DNA of 64,000 bases from positions 1 through 64,000 of IMG/VR virus record IMGVR_UViG_3300012178_000001. The stretch is one strand, 5' to 3'. Shown here piece by piece: positions 36,807-44,776 of this stretch. A program made the position numbers and the translations under genes. The notes under the pieces were generated by a model. The model saw only the letters and a program-made list of their open reading frames with translations. It had not been told where the DNA came from and searched no databases. Each line of letters begins with the position of its first letter. Positions within the stretch are counted from its first letter, which is position 1. The DNA comes from a virus.

Positions 36807-37234
36807 ATAATGAATTTTTTATTAGAGTACTTGTAATAGCAACAGTAGTAATTATAGATGTTTTCTTAATTAAAATGGTGTTTGTTAAACCAAAAGTTAA
36901 GAAAGTTAAATCACCACAGGTAGACTTTGATTCCGATATGGAATTTTTACTCTATCTTATAGCATTTAAGTGTTCGAATGCGGCTGATATAATAGTTAAG
37001 ACAAAGACAGAATTTGATGGAAGACTATTAGGTGATGATTATGTTGACCATATGACAACTGATTTATCAAATGAAATAATTGATTTTTTATCAGATGATT
37101 ACAAAGAGAGACTGGAGAAATATTTTAGACCTGATAATGGCTCATTGAAAACATATATAGTTGAAATGGTGTTTTTAGAAATTAGTAAAACAGCAATTAA
37201 ACAGAATAAGAAAATTATGAACTCAGGTGATTAA
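36803..37234 (+). CDS. Membrane-anchored 143-aa protein
   Basis: ATGA overlap with the primase gene. One N-terminal membrane segment (FIRVLVIATVVIIDVFLIK), then a basic stretch and a soluble helical domain. No catalytic motif. Might tether part of the replication apparatus, but only the operon position suggests this. Confidence 0.55.
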   Translation: MNNEFFIRVLVIATVVIIDVFLIKMVFVKPKVKKVKSPQVDFDSDMEFLLYLIAFKCSNAADIIVKTKTEFDGRLLGDDYVDHMTTDLSNEIIDFLSDDYKERLEKYFRPDNGSLKTYIVEMVFLEISKTAIKQNKKIMNSGD

Positions 37235-37261
37235 TTGTATGTATTTCATAATCCTTATATA

Positions 37262-37273
37262 AACATAATATTA
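37262..37273 (+). promoter_or_regulatory. Class A promoter for the HNH-like gene
   Basis: AACA-TAATAT-TA then AT, 44 nt before ATG 37317. Confidence 0.7.
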
Positions 37274-37316
37274 ATATATAAAGTATTATTAAGTTATGTT
37301 TAGAAAGGATGATTTT

Positions 37317-38009
37317 ATGAAAATGCCTATTATGAATGATAGAAAAGGTCCAGAGTCTAAATCTAATGATATAAATACTATTGCAATCCATGAATTAACA
37401 CCAATTGAAATGGGTTTTACTGATTTTTCAGACACTAAAGCATATATCAGATTTATCAAAGATGTGGAAAGACTTATTAGAAAAAGTTCTGAATACAGAT
37501 CATATATAAAATTTTTAAAGACTGAATGTAATCTAAATCGTGGTACATTCTTATCACAAGCTAATGATAATGAAAAAAGTAAAGTTAGTATAGAATTTCA
37601 TCATTATCCATTTAGTTTATATGATTTGGTAGACATCGTTACATCAAGTTATTATGCAGTAGGTGTCAATAGAATAAGTCCTTATATGTTAGCAAATGAA
37701 GTAATGGAGCTACATTATAAGAATATGATTGGTCTTGTACCACTTACAAAAACAGTTCATGAATTAGCACATAGTGGTGAAATATTTATTAGTTTAGATA
37801 ACGTATATGGGAATGTAAATAAATTCTTAAGTGAATTCAAAGTTGGAATAGATTCAGATTATTTAGATAAGCTATCCGACTTAATAGATTTAACTGATAC
37901 ACTTAAAGATTACAAACCTGATATCTTAGATAAGCAGATGACATATATTGATATGGAAACTGTAAATAATTTGTTAGAAGTAGATTTAAAAGAAGAAAAT
38001 TTAGCTTAA
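37317..38009 (+). CDS. HNH-fold-like protein, paralogue of 44764-45462
   Basis: 230 aa from ATG 37317 (SD GAAAGGATG). The core SIEFHHYPFSLYDLV, then EVMELHYKNMIGLVPLTKTV, then HELAHSGEIFI is shared almost residue-for-residue with the minus-strand gene at 44764. The order HH...(I/V)PL..H..xH recalls the beta-beta-alpha metal (HNH) site, but the structural Cys residues are absent. Could be a divergent nuclease or a repurposed fold. Late class A promoter. Confidence 0.5.
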   Translation: MKMPIMNDRKGPESKSNDINTIAIHELTPIEMGFTDFSDTKAYIRFIKDVERLIRKSSEYRSYIKFLKTECNLNRGTFLSQANDNEKSKVSIEFHHYPFSLYDLVDIVTSSYYAVGVNRISPYMLANEVMELHYKNMIGLVPLTKTVHELAHSGEIFISLDNVYGNVNKFLSEFKVGIDSDYLDKLSDLIDLTDTLKDYKPDILDKQMTYIDMETVNNLLEVDLKEENLA

Positions 38010-38012
38010 AAA

Positions 38013-38041
38013 TAGTTAATATCCTTTATGGGTATTAACTA
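38013..38041 (+). terminator. Hairpin after the HNH-like gene
   Basis: TAGTTAATATCC pairs with the GGGTATTAACTA arm, loop TTTAT; no T-run. Nearly identical in sequence to the strong terminator at 43923-43960, so perhaps a degraded terminator or attenuator. Confidence 0.5.
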
Positions 38042-38071
38042 TCTAAATTTCATTTGAGGGGGAGCAGATTA

Positions 38072-38503
38072 ATGAATTATTGTAACGAATTAGAAGAATT
38101 ACTAGGTGTAAAGATGAATGAGAAATTCTACTTAAGATTTGACAACCATGAGATAGGACGAAGTTTAAGTATAAAGGATTATAACTACAGTATTGCAGTA
38201 AGAAATCCATACACACTTAAAGAAGATGGTCTATACAATTCAGAAGATTGTATAGATCATATTGCATTGTCATTATTACTATTTGGAAGACTGAAGTTAG
38301 ATCAATGCGACTTATCAGAGGTGATAAAAGATGGTGACATATACTTTTTTATTAACTATGCTAATACTGTAGAAAAACGAGTTTATCTTGAAAGAGAATC
38401 AGATAAAGTGTCTAATGCACATAGAGAAATGGGGAATATGTTTAGAACACGTGATACTGCATTTAACTATAAATTAGGGTTAATAGGAAAGGATGATAAA
38501 TAA
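38072..38503 (+). CDS. Unknown 143-aa protein upstream of radical SAM gene
   Basis: ATG 38072 after GAGGGGGAG. Mixed alpha/beta (FYLRFDNHEIGRSLSIKDYN). Its stop overlaps the radical SAM start by 1 nt, so the two are translationally coupled. Family not recognised; possibly a partner of that enzyme. Confidence 0.55.
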   Translation: MNYCNELEELLGVKMNEKFYLRFDNHEIGRSLSIKDYNYSIAVRNPYTLKEDGLYNSEDCIDHIALSLLLFGRLKLDQCDLSEVIKDGDIYFFINYANTVEKRVYLERESDKVSNAHREMGNMFRTRDTAFNYKLGLIGKDDK

Positions 38504-39375
38504 TGATTATACAAAGTGTCTCAATAGTAGTTCCAGCAACAAACTGTATAAATAAATGTAAATTTTGTGTAGCACGAACAAACCACGATAATTCAGTTGA
38601 TAACTTTATAACATATAATAATATGTATTTTAGTCTATATTATAAACAGTATAAAGATAGACTAGAATATAGCAGGGATAACGGATGTAATTCAATTATA
38701 TTAACTGGTGATTGTGAGCCACAACAGAATAAACAATTCTTAATGCTATTTGGTATAATGAATGATAGTTTATCTAAACCATATAGACATATTGAAATGC
38801 AAACTACAGGTACATTAATTGATGATGACTACTTATTCTTCCTAAGACACACTGTAGGTGTTACTACTATGAGCTTAAGCATATCTAGTTTAGATAGAGA
38901 TAAAAATAATGAAATAATTGCACCTGCTAAGACAATCAATGCTGAGTACTTATCTAGCAGAATTAAGAAATATCAATTTGTACTAAGGGTATCTATAAAC
39001 TTATCGAAACATACATTCGATACTGATAATTATGAAGAAATATTCAACAATATTAAAGAGAAATATAATGCTGACCAGGTAACTTTTAGAGTGCTTTATG
39101 ATGGAGGTAGTGACATGCCACAGGATGTATGGGTACGTGAGAATAGGATATCTGATGAGTTCGTAGAGGGTTTAAATAAGTATATAAAGGACAATGGTGA
39201 GTTTTTAGGTAAGTTAGAATTTGGTGCAGATAAATATTCAATTCATGGAATGACAACTGTAGTGGATGATGACTGTATGTCTACTACTGGGAAAGAAGCT
39301 ATTAAGTTTGCTATAATCTATCCTAACTGTAGAATGTATTCCAGGTGGGGAGACTTTGGTAGTCTAATACTTTAA
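38503..39375 (+). CDS. Radical SAM enzyme of unknown substrate
   Basis: 290 aa. The N-terminal CINKCKFC gives the CxxxCxxC [4Fe-4S] site (Cys15, Cys19, Cys22). It is followed by IILTGDCEP (a GGE-like motif binding SAM) and further strand motifs (MQTTGTLI, LSLSISSL, LRVSINLS) of the TIM-type barrel. No extra Cys cluster typical of SPASM proteins. Possible roles: modified-base or queuosine-type synthesis, or ribonucleotide reductase activation; the sequence does not decide. Rare in phages. Confidence 0.8.
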   Translation: MIIQSVSIVVPATNCINKCKFCVARTNHDNSVDNFITYNNMYFSLYYKQYKDRLEYSRDNGCNSIILTGDCEPQQNKQFLMLFGIMNDSLSKPYRHIEMQTTGTLIDDDYLFFLRHTVGVTTMSLSISSLDRDKNNEIIAPAKTINAEYLSSRIKKYQFVLRVSINLSKHTFDTDNYEEIFNNIKEKYNADQVTFRVLYDGGSDMPQDVWVRENRISDEFVEGLNKYIKDNGEFLGKLEFGADKYSIHGMTTVVDDDCMSTTGKEAIKFAIIYPNCRMYSRWGDFGSLIL

Positions 39376-39387
39376 ATAAATAAAAAT

Positions 39388-39399
39388 AACAAGGTATTA
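39388..39399 (+). promoter_or_regulatory. Class A promoter inside the metabolic block
   Basis: AACA-AGGTAT-TA then AT, 33 nt before the proposed ATT start at 39432. Confidence 0.55.
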
Positions 39400-39431
39400 A
39401 TGTAACTCCAATGAAAAAGTGAGGTGACTAT

Positions 39432-39773
39432 ATTAAGACTAAGCGTGAGATTAAAGAAAATTTAGAATTATCTCTATCATTTTATATAGGAGATAACTTT
39501 ATAATTCGTGATGATGATGGTATGTTAACAATCAAATTTATATATGGTTTCTTATTTAAACTAAGTCAATTAAAAGAAGCTATAGAAATCATAAATTTAG
39601 ATAATATCCACTTATCATATAATGGTGAGTATCTAATAGATATTATTAATGATGACCCAGAACGTGTAGATGAAATAGTAGTGTATGACCATAATCACAG
39701 ATTTGTGGTACACTATAAACCTAATGTGTATGATATATTTAAGGAGTGTGTAATTAATGGGTACAATGATTGA
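39432..39773 (+). CDS. Unknown 113-aa protein with apparent AUU start
   Basis: ATT 39432 lies 5 nt after GAGGTG; the first ATG (39522) is deep in the frame and lacks an SD. The extended N-terminus (KTKREIKENLELSLSFYIGD) is a plausible opening. The phrase HLSYNGEYLIDIIND is weakly similar to the N-terminal part of the downstream RNase H (RLTYNGCLLEKDMVDNLID), hinting at a shared small domain. Overlaps RNase H by 17 nt. Confidence 0.5.
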   Translation: MKTKREIKENLELSLSFYIGDNFIIRDDDGMLTIKFIYGFLFKLSQLKEAIEIINLDNIHLSYNGEYLIDIINDDPERVDEIVVYDHNHRFVVHYKPNVYDIFKECVINGYND

Positions 39774-40533
39774 GGTAGATATAACATTTAATTTGGAGTA
39801 TATTAATTTCTTAGAAGAATTGGGAATTCCATTTAGAGAAAAAAAGATAAACTATAAAATAAGAGACGGGAATAAGCACCGACTCACTTATAATGGTTGT
39901 TTACTAGAAAAAGACATGGTAGATAATCTAATAGACTCTAGTGAAAATGGGATACACAAAATTGAGAAAGTTAGAGATATTGATTCACCAGTATATAAAG
40001 TCTATTCAGATGGGGGCTCATTTAATAATGGTAAGAAAGATAGTAGCTTACCAACATTTGGAAGCTTTGCATACTATTGCGTTGATAATCATGATGAAGA
40101 ATTATTAAATGACTATCATGGATATGAAGGTGACACTAATAATATGGGTGAGTTAAAAGGTTGTCTATTTGGAGTAGAGAAACTGACTGAATATATCTAT
40201 GACAATAAGATGGGTGATAATGAACCTATTAATATTGTTTTAATTTCTGACAGTCAGTATGTAATTCAAGGTATTAATACGTACATTGAAGGTTGGATAA
40301 AACGAGGTTGGAAGAATAATGCAGGAAAACCAACTCCGAATAAAGGACTATGGAAGAATCTTTATGATAACTTCTTAACTAACGAAGAATATAATATTTA
40401 CACTAAATGGGTACGTGGTCACACTGAGAATGATGGAAATGATTACAAGTATAATGACTTATGTGATTATAATTGTAATTTAGTTATTAATGAATGGTTG
40501 GAAACAAAAGGTTTACCATTAAGAGATATTTAA
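39757..40533 (+). CDS. rnhA: Ribonuclease HI with N-terminal extra domain
   Basis: 258 aa, SD AAGGAG. The RNase H core is residues 80-252: VYSDGGSF (Asp85), NNMGELKG (Glu132), ISDSQYVI (Asp165), WVRGHTENDGNDYKYNDLCD (Asp near 234-237), i.e. the full DEDD catalytic set. It removes RNA from RNA:DNA hybrids such as primers. The first 80 residues are an unrecognised domain possibly related to the preceding small protein. Confidence 0.9.
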   Translation: MGTMIEVDITFNLEYINFLEELGIPFREKKINYKIRDGNKHRLTYNGCLLEKDMVDNLIDSSENGIHKIEKVRDIDSPVYKVYSDGGSFNNGKKDSSLPTFGSFAYYCVDNHDEELLNDYHGYEGDTNNMGELKGCLFGVEKLTEYIYDNKMGDNEPINIVLISDSQYVIQGINTYIEGWIKRGWKNNAGKPTPNKGLWKNLYDNFLTNEEYNIYTKWVRGHTENDGNDYKYNDLCDYNCNLVINEWLETKGLPLRDI

Positions 40534-40556
40534 TAAATTAGAGGAGATGATTTATA

Positions 40557-41303
40557 ATGGAATGGGTTAAAAGAAAAGAAGGAAAATTTGGTGCAGATAC
40601 TAATATAATCGACAAGAAGATAAAAGATACTGTATTTCACATTGGTACATTACGTGTTGAAGAAGCTAAAGCAGTATCTAAAGAAAGAGCGAACAGAAAG
40701 AATAAGGCTATTTCTAAACAACTTACTGTTCTTTCTAATTTGGAAAAGGAAAAAGAGAGTTCTAAGAATACAATACTTGTAATCTCTGGACCAAGCGGTT
40801 GCGGTAAGAGTTACTTAGTACAAAGTTTAGTAAATAATAGACCTGACTTATTCCATAATCTCCCTCAGGCTACATCTAGAGAAAGAAGACACCCAGATGA
40901 AAATGGGTATCTTTTTTTGCAACCACAAACATTTAGTAGGATAAGGGAGACACTTATTGGAAGAACTTCTCATAATGATAACCACTATGGAACATTCCCT
41001 GACTTCAAGGATAATTTCATCAATACTATTATCTTATCAAAAGGTGGTTTAGAAGATTTATATAATTGCCTTGATGATGAAAAAATATATGCTAATGTAA
41101 TTGTACTAGGGATTGATGCTAATATGGATATAATTCCTGATAGTGCTAAGAGAGAAGGAAGAGATAAAGACTTTTTAGAAAGAGAAAGACGTGTGTTAGA
41201 CATGGCACATTATGTATATGAAAGAAAGGATGAAACAGATTATCCAACAGTTGAAAGTGTAGTAGAATTATTATCTAACTTATCATCTGATTATATATTA
41301 TAA
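40557..41303 (+). CDS. gmk: Guanylate-kinase-like nucleotide kinase
   Basis: 248 aa, SD GAGGAG. A Lys-rich N-terminal 70 residues precede the kinase: P-loop ISGPSGCGKSYL (78-85), then ATSRERRHPDENGYLFL, the GMP-binding TSR...G..Y.F motif of guanylate kinases, and a lid-like KREGRDKDFLERERR. Standard Gmk is about 205 aa. Would phosphorylate (d)GMP for nucleotide supply; in a PBS1-like phage another monophosphate is conceivable but not shown. Confidence 0.8.
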   Translation: MEWVKRKEGKFGADTNIIDKKIKDTVFHIGTLRVEEAKAVSKERANRKNKAISKQLTVLSNLEKEKESSKNTILVISGPSGCGKSYLVQSLVNNRPDLFHNLPQATSRERRHPDENGYLFLQPQTFSRIRETLIGRTSHNDNHYGTFPDFKDNFINTIILSKGGLEDLYNCLDDEKIYANVIVLGIDANMDIIPDSAKREGRDKDFLERERRVLDMAHYVYERKDETDYPTVESVVELLSNLSSDYIL

Positions 41304-41319
41304 CAGTGAGGTGTTTATT

Positions 41320-42135
41320 ATGATAAAATATATTAAAGAAAGATGGATAGTATACCTTTTGGTATTACTATCCATTTTCCAAATCGCATTCTTAATGAGG
41401 TCTGGACAAGTGGAGTATTCAGTCAAGGAACATAAAATTGAAACTGAGAATAGTTTTAGTGGTGTATCAGAGGGTATGAAAAAATTAGATAATTCAATAA
41501 AAGAATTAGAAGGGGAGGTTAAAGAACTTCAGGAAGTCAACGATGAGTTAGGTTATAAAATTGGTGAGACTAGAAAAATGGTATTAGGTGTATACAAAAC
41601 TACTGGTAAATTATTACTAGATACGATACCGATAGAAGAAAAGTTATACATGAATTCAGAGTTAACACCTGAAACAATCAAATCAACTAATGTGTACTTA
41701 GGAGAACCATCCTATTATACTGCTAAAGAATTAAATCTATTCTTATTAGGTACAAGTATGAGTGGAATGGGTAGTACATTTGTTGAAGCTGAAATTAGAT
41801 ATGGTGTGAATTCAGCAGTATTAATGTCAATAGCTATACATGAATCTGGTTGGGGTAATTCTCAAATAGCACTACTTAAGAATAATCTATTTGGTTTTAA
41901 GGCATATGATGATAGTCCATTTGCCAGTGCTGAAGATTTTGAGACATCACGAAAAGGTATAATGTTAGTAGCACGAAATCTTAAAAAGGAATATATATTA
42001 GAAAGTGGTAGTTATTATAGAAACAATGCATCATTATATGATATGAATTATTATTATGCTTCTGATAAATTATGGAGTTTCAAAATAACTAATACACTTA
42101 AAAAATTTATGGAGAGTGTGGAAGAGAGGAATTAA
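41320..42135 (+). CDS. Membrane-anchored glucosaminidase-type peptidoglycan hydrolase
   Basis: 271 aa from ATG 41320 (SD TGAGGTG). Residues 8-27 form a membrane anchor; residues about 40-90 are coiled coil. Residues about 140-268 match the glucosaminidase family: MSIAIHESGWGNSQIALLKN (catalytic Glu175), then NNLFGFKAYDDSP. Cuts glycan strands from the outer face of the membrane. Encoded in the metabolic block, not the lysis cassette, so it may remodel the wall rather than lyse the cell. Confidence 0.8.
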   Translation: MIKYIKERWIVYLLVLLSIFQIAFLMRSGQVEYSVKEHKIETENSFSGVSEGMKKLDNSIKELEGEVKELQEVNDELGYKIGETRKMVLGVYKTTGKLLLDTIPIEEKLYMNSELTPETIKSTNVYLGEPSYYTAKELNLFLLGTSMSGMGSTFVEAEIRYGVNSAVLMSIAIHESGWGNSQIALLKNNLFGFKAYDDSPFASAEDFETSRKGIMLVARNLKKEYILESGSYYRNNASLYDMNYYYASDKLWSFKITNTLKKFMESVEERN

Positions 42136-42137
42136 TT

Positions 42138-42392
42138 ATGAAAAGAGTGTTTATCAAACATTTTTATTTCATTATGGTATTTTTATGTGTTGGAATTGGG
42201 GCATTTATTTACATGTTAGTTTTACTGCCTGATGAACTCATTACTAAAAATTTACAGTATGCATCAATGGCTCTTACTATTGCAATGACTACAATAGCAT
42301 CAAATAGCTTTGAAGATAAATACAGAACCATGCATATTGAAGATATGGAGAAAGAAGACCATTATATGGATATTGAGGATAGACTTTTATGA
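42138..42392 (+). CDS. Small two-pass membrane protein
   Basis: 84 aa, begins 2 nt after the glucosaminidase gene, SD GAGGAA. Two hydrophobic segments (FYFIMVFLCVGIGAFIYML and QYASMALTIAMTTIA) and an acidic tail. Could be a partner of the anchored hydrolase or holin-like. Overlaps the next gene by 4 nt. Confidence 0.6.
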   Translation: MKRVFIKHFYFIMVFLCVGIGAFIYMLVLLPDELITKNLQYASMALTIAMTTIASNSFEDKYRTMHIEDMEKEDHYMDIEDRLL

Positions 42393-43168
42393 GCAATATA
42401 ATACAAAAACATAATTATACAAATAAATATATTCAACACTTAAAGAATACAACTATAAGGGAATATGATATTGAAGATGGTGGATTTAGTATTCTTAAAT
42501 ATAAAGAGTTACTACCTAAAGAATTCGAAAATTATCTAAGTTCCATACCTAAACAACAACGTCATAGAGAAGTAGGTAAGTATGTATCTAAACATAGAGA
42601 TATTTCTATAGAACTTATAGAAGGGTTTAAAGATGTTAGAGAACGCTTTTATGAGTTAAATGAACTTGATGATAGTGATATCTTATCAATTAAAAAGGAT
42701 GCTATATTCTTGATTGATAAGAAGGTTGAGATAGAAGAATTTAATACGTTTAATTTTAGAATGAAAAATAAATACTCATCATATATAAATCTAAGTGGTA
42801 TTGAATTTTATTATTCTACTTGGAATGATACTCTAGATATAAAGGGAATATCGGGTGAAGTATTAGAATTTCATAAAGATTATATGATTGATGCTATTAA
42901 AGATGTTATAAAATTATCTGAAAGCATGGACAAAAGGAATATACTTAAGATCTTAAGAAGATTTAGAGGTGAATATATAAATTTAAACTTACCAGTAGAG
43001 TTTTATAAGGAACTATCATCAAATAGCTTCTATAGATATAAGAATGATTTACAGTTAGGTGATAGGAAGTTTGGAACAGATGTAGCATCTGATGATATGA
43101 GAGAACTATTGAATATTAACTACAACTATATCAACTTTATTCTACCATTGATAAATATAATAATATAG
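42389..43168 (+). CDS. Unknown 259-aa protein
   Basis: ATGA overlap with the small membrane gene. Mixed charged helices, with a strand-rich middle (YINLSGIEFYYSTWNDTLDI). No motif recognised. Last of the operon before a new promoter. Confidence 0.55.
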   Translation: MSNIIQKHNYTNKYIQHLKNTTIREYDIEDGGFSILKYKELLPKEFENYLSSIPKQQRHREVGKYVSKHRDISIELIEGFKDVRERFYELNELDDSDILSIKKDAIFLIDKKVEIEEFNTFNFRMKNKYSSYINLSGIEFYYSTWNDTLDIKGISGEVLEFHKDYMIDAIKDVIKLSESMDKRNILKILRRFRGEYINLNLPVEFYKELSSNSFYRYKNDLQLGDRKFGTDVASDDMRELLNINYNYINFILPLINIII

Positions 43169-43188
43169 ATATTTAAATAAATAAAGTT

Positions 43189-43200
43189 AACTAATTATTA
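43189..43200 (+). promoter_or_regulatory. Variant class A promoter (AACT)
   Basis: AACT-AATTAT-TA followed by TAG, 34 nt before the ATG at 43234; same core as 28972. Confidence 0.4.
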
Positions 43201-43233
43201 TAGAGATAATAGAAATTTAAGAAAGGTGATAAA

Positions 43234-43605
43234 ATGAAAAGTAATGAAAAAGAATTATTAGAAGGAAATGTAGATAAGTTAAAGAACTTAGACACAAGTA
43301 ATTTAAGCTTAGAAGATGACTTTGGCAACTTACGTATATTCCATAATCCAGATGAAGCACTAGTAATAGCAGGTAGACTTCAAAAACAGAATGAAGATAT
43401 CTTATATTGTGAACTCAACTCAGGTTATTCATTAGAGCATGGAGAATTTATTACAATTAATCCAGTCTATAGAAAAAATAAAAAACAAAGGTTAAAAGAA
43501 TTTCCTGAACTTACTCTAAAGGCTGTATGGGTACAAATGCTAGAGGAAGCAAAATTGTTAGAAGAAAAATTAGAAGAATTGAATGGGGATGATAAAAATG
43601 ATTAA
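43234..43605 (+). CDS. Unknown 123-aa protein
   Basis: SD GAAAGGTG. Acidic with helical C-terminus (LEEAKLLEEKLEELNGDDKND). No motif. Overlaps the next gene by 8 nt. Confidence 0.55.
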   Translation: MKSNEKELLEGNVDKLKNLDTSNLSLEDDFGNLRIFHNPDEALVIAGRLQKQNEDILYCELNSGYSLEHGEFITINPVYRKNKKQRLKEFPELTLKAVWVQMLEEAKLLEEKLEELNGDDKND

Positions 43606-43912
43606 CGTTACAGAAGAAGTGCTAGATGGAATGATTACAGAAGTTGAGGCAAGAATAGAGAATGCAAGAGAGAAATATCAAAATAATGCTGATATGATTG
43701 AAGCTATTAGAAATGATGCTGAAAAGAGAATTAGTGAGCTATCACAAGCTAATACTAATCTTAATAATAGTTTCATTCACTTAAATGGTCAGTTAGAATT
43801 ATTAATTTCAATGAAAGATAATGATGACAAGGTTAGTGAAGAACCAACACCTTCAATTGATGAAGATATTAATGATACTGGAGAGCCTACAAAAGAAGCT
43901 GAGAGTAAATAA
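43598..43912 (+). CDS. Small coiled-coil protein
   Basis: 104 aa from ATG 43598, 9 nt after GGGG; earlier in-frame ATGs lie in the SD. A long coiled coil (EVLDGMITEVEARIENAREK onward) with an acidic Ser/Thr/Pro tail. Likely works with the overlapping 123-aa protein; function unknown. Confidence 0.55.
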   Translation: MINVTEEVLDGMITEVEARIENAREKYQNNADMIEAIRNDAEKRISELSQANTNLNNSFIHLNGQLELLISMKDNDDKVSEEPTPSIDEDINDTGEPTKEAESK

Positions 43913-43922
43913 TAATTAAATT

Positions 43923-43960
43923 GAACTAATATCCTTTCGGGTATTAGTTCTTTTTTTTTT
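43923..43960 (+). terminator. Terminator of the 37-44 kb block
   Basis: GAACTAATATCC pairs with GGGTATTAGTTC around TTTC (12 bp, one wobble), then ten T. Confidence 0.9.
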
Positions 43961-43983
43961 CGTAAATAATGGCATTCTACTTA

Positions 43984-44000
43984 TATATTATAATAATGAT
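43984..44000 (+). promoter_or_regulatory. Class B promoter for the transglycosylase
   Basis: TATATTATA-ATAA-TGAT, 43 nt before the ATG. Identical over the full pattern to the site at 51588. Confidence 0.65.
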
Positions 44001-44042
44001 AAAATAAATATAAGTCATTATAAACTATAAAGGAGTGTTATT

Positions 44043-44747
44043 ATGAAATTTACAAAAAGAGATTGGTTAGTAGTTGGATTAGTAATTGTTGTATTATCAG
44101 TATCAATAAATATAATAAGTAATATACAAGAAAAGAAGATACTAGAAAATGGTAGAGTATTAAGTAATAGTAGAACTAGTGAACAACCTATATTTGCCAT
44201 TGGTAATAATAGTAATGTTGAAGAAGATGAAGTGGAAGAAATTATCGTTGAAATAAGTTCTAGAAGTTATTATGAAAGTTATATTAAGTCTCATAGTAAT
44301 ATATCAGATAGTGAATTAAAAGAATTATTAGATTCTATAGACTCAGTATATAATATGTATAATAAAAATATTCCTAAGTCTTTAATTTTATCTATAATTC
44401 AAACAGAAACAGACTTTAGAAATATATATTCAACTTTTGAGAGTGAAGACAGTGCTGGATTTGTACAAATGCAATCATCAACAATAAACTATTTATATAA
44501 TACCGTTCACGGACTACCAAGGATAAATTCACAAGATGAGTTTATAAATAATATTGATGCACAAATAAAGTACATCTTTGCATATATCAATGTGTCAAAT
44601 GAAAAGTATGGTAGTCTACCCGACTGTGTTATATCATCATATAATACTGGACTATATGCAAATTTTATTAATGAGACATATGTTAATGAGACATTACAAC
44701 ATAAATCTAAATTAGAAAAGCATATGAGTGTAGCATTAAATAGATAA
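44043..44747 (+). CDS. Membrane-anchored lytic transglycosylase
   Basis: 234 aa, SD AAGGAG. Residues 8-27 are a membrane anchor; a spacer follows. Residues about 100-225 are SLT-like: ILSIIQTETDFRN (catalytic Glu122), SAGFVQMQSSTINYL (GVMQI-type motif) and ISSYNTG. Cleaves the MurNAc-GlcNAc bond with ring formation. Under a class B promoter, unlike the late endolysin, so it may act on the wall well before lysis. Confidence 0.8.
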   Translation: MKFTKRDWLVVGLVIVVLSVSINIISNIQEKKILENGRVLSNSRTSEQPIFAIGNNSNVEEDEVEEIIVEISSRSYYESYIKSHSNISDSELKELLDSIDSVYNMYNKNIPKSLILSIIQTETDFRNIYSTFESEDSAGFVQMQSSTINYLYNTVHGLPRINSQDEFINNIDAQIKYIFAYINVSNEKYGSLPDCVISSYNTGLYANFINETYVNETLQHKSKLEKHMSVALNR

Positions 44748-44776
44748 AGAAATTAATCTTTATCTATTTTTTTTTT
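44740..44776. terminator. Terminator between convergent genes
   Basis: ATAGATAAAG (44740-44749) pairs with CTTTATCTAT (44758-44767), then a T-run to 44776; left arm overlaps the stop. Confidence 0.85.
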
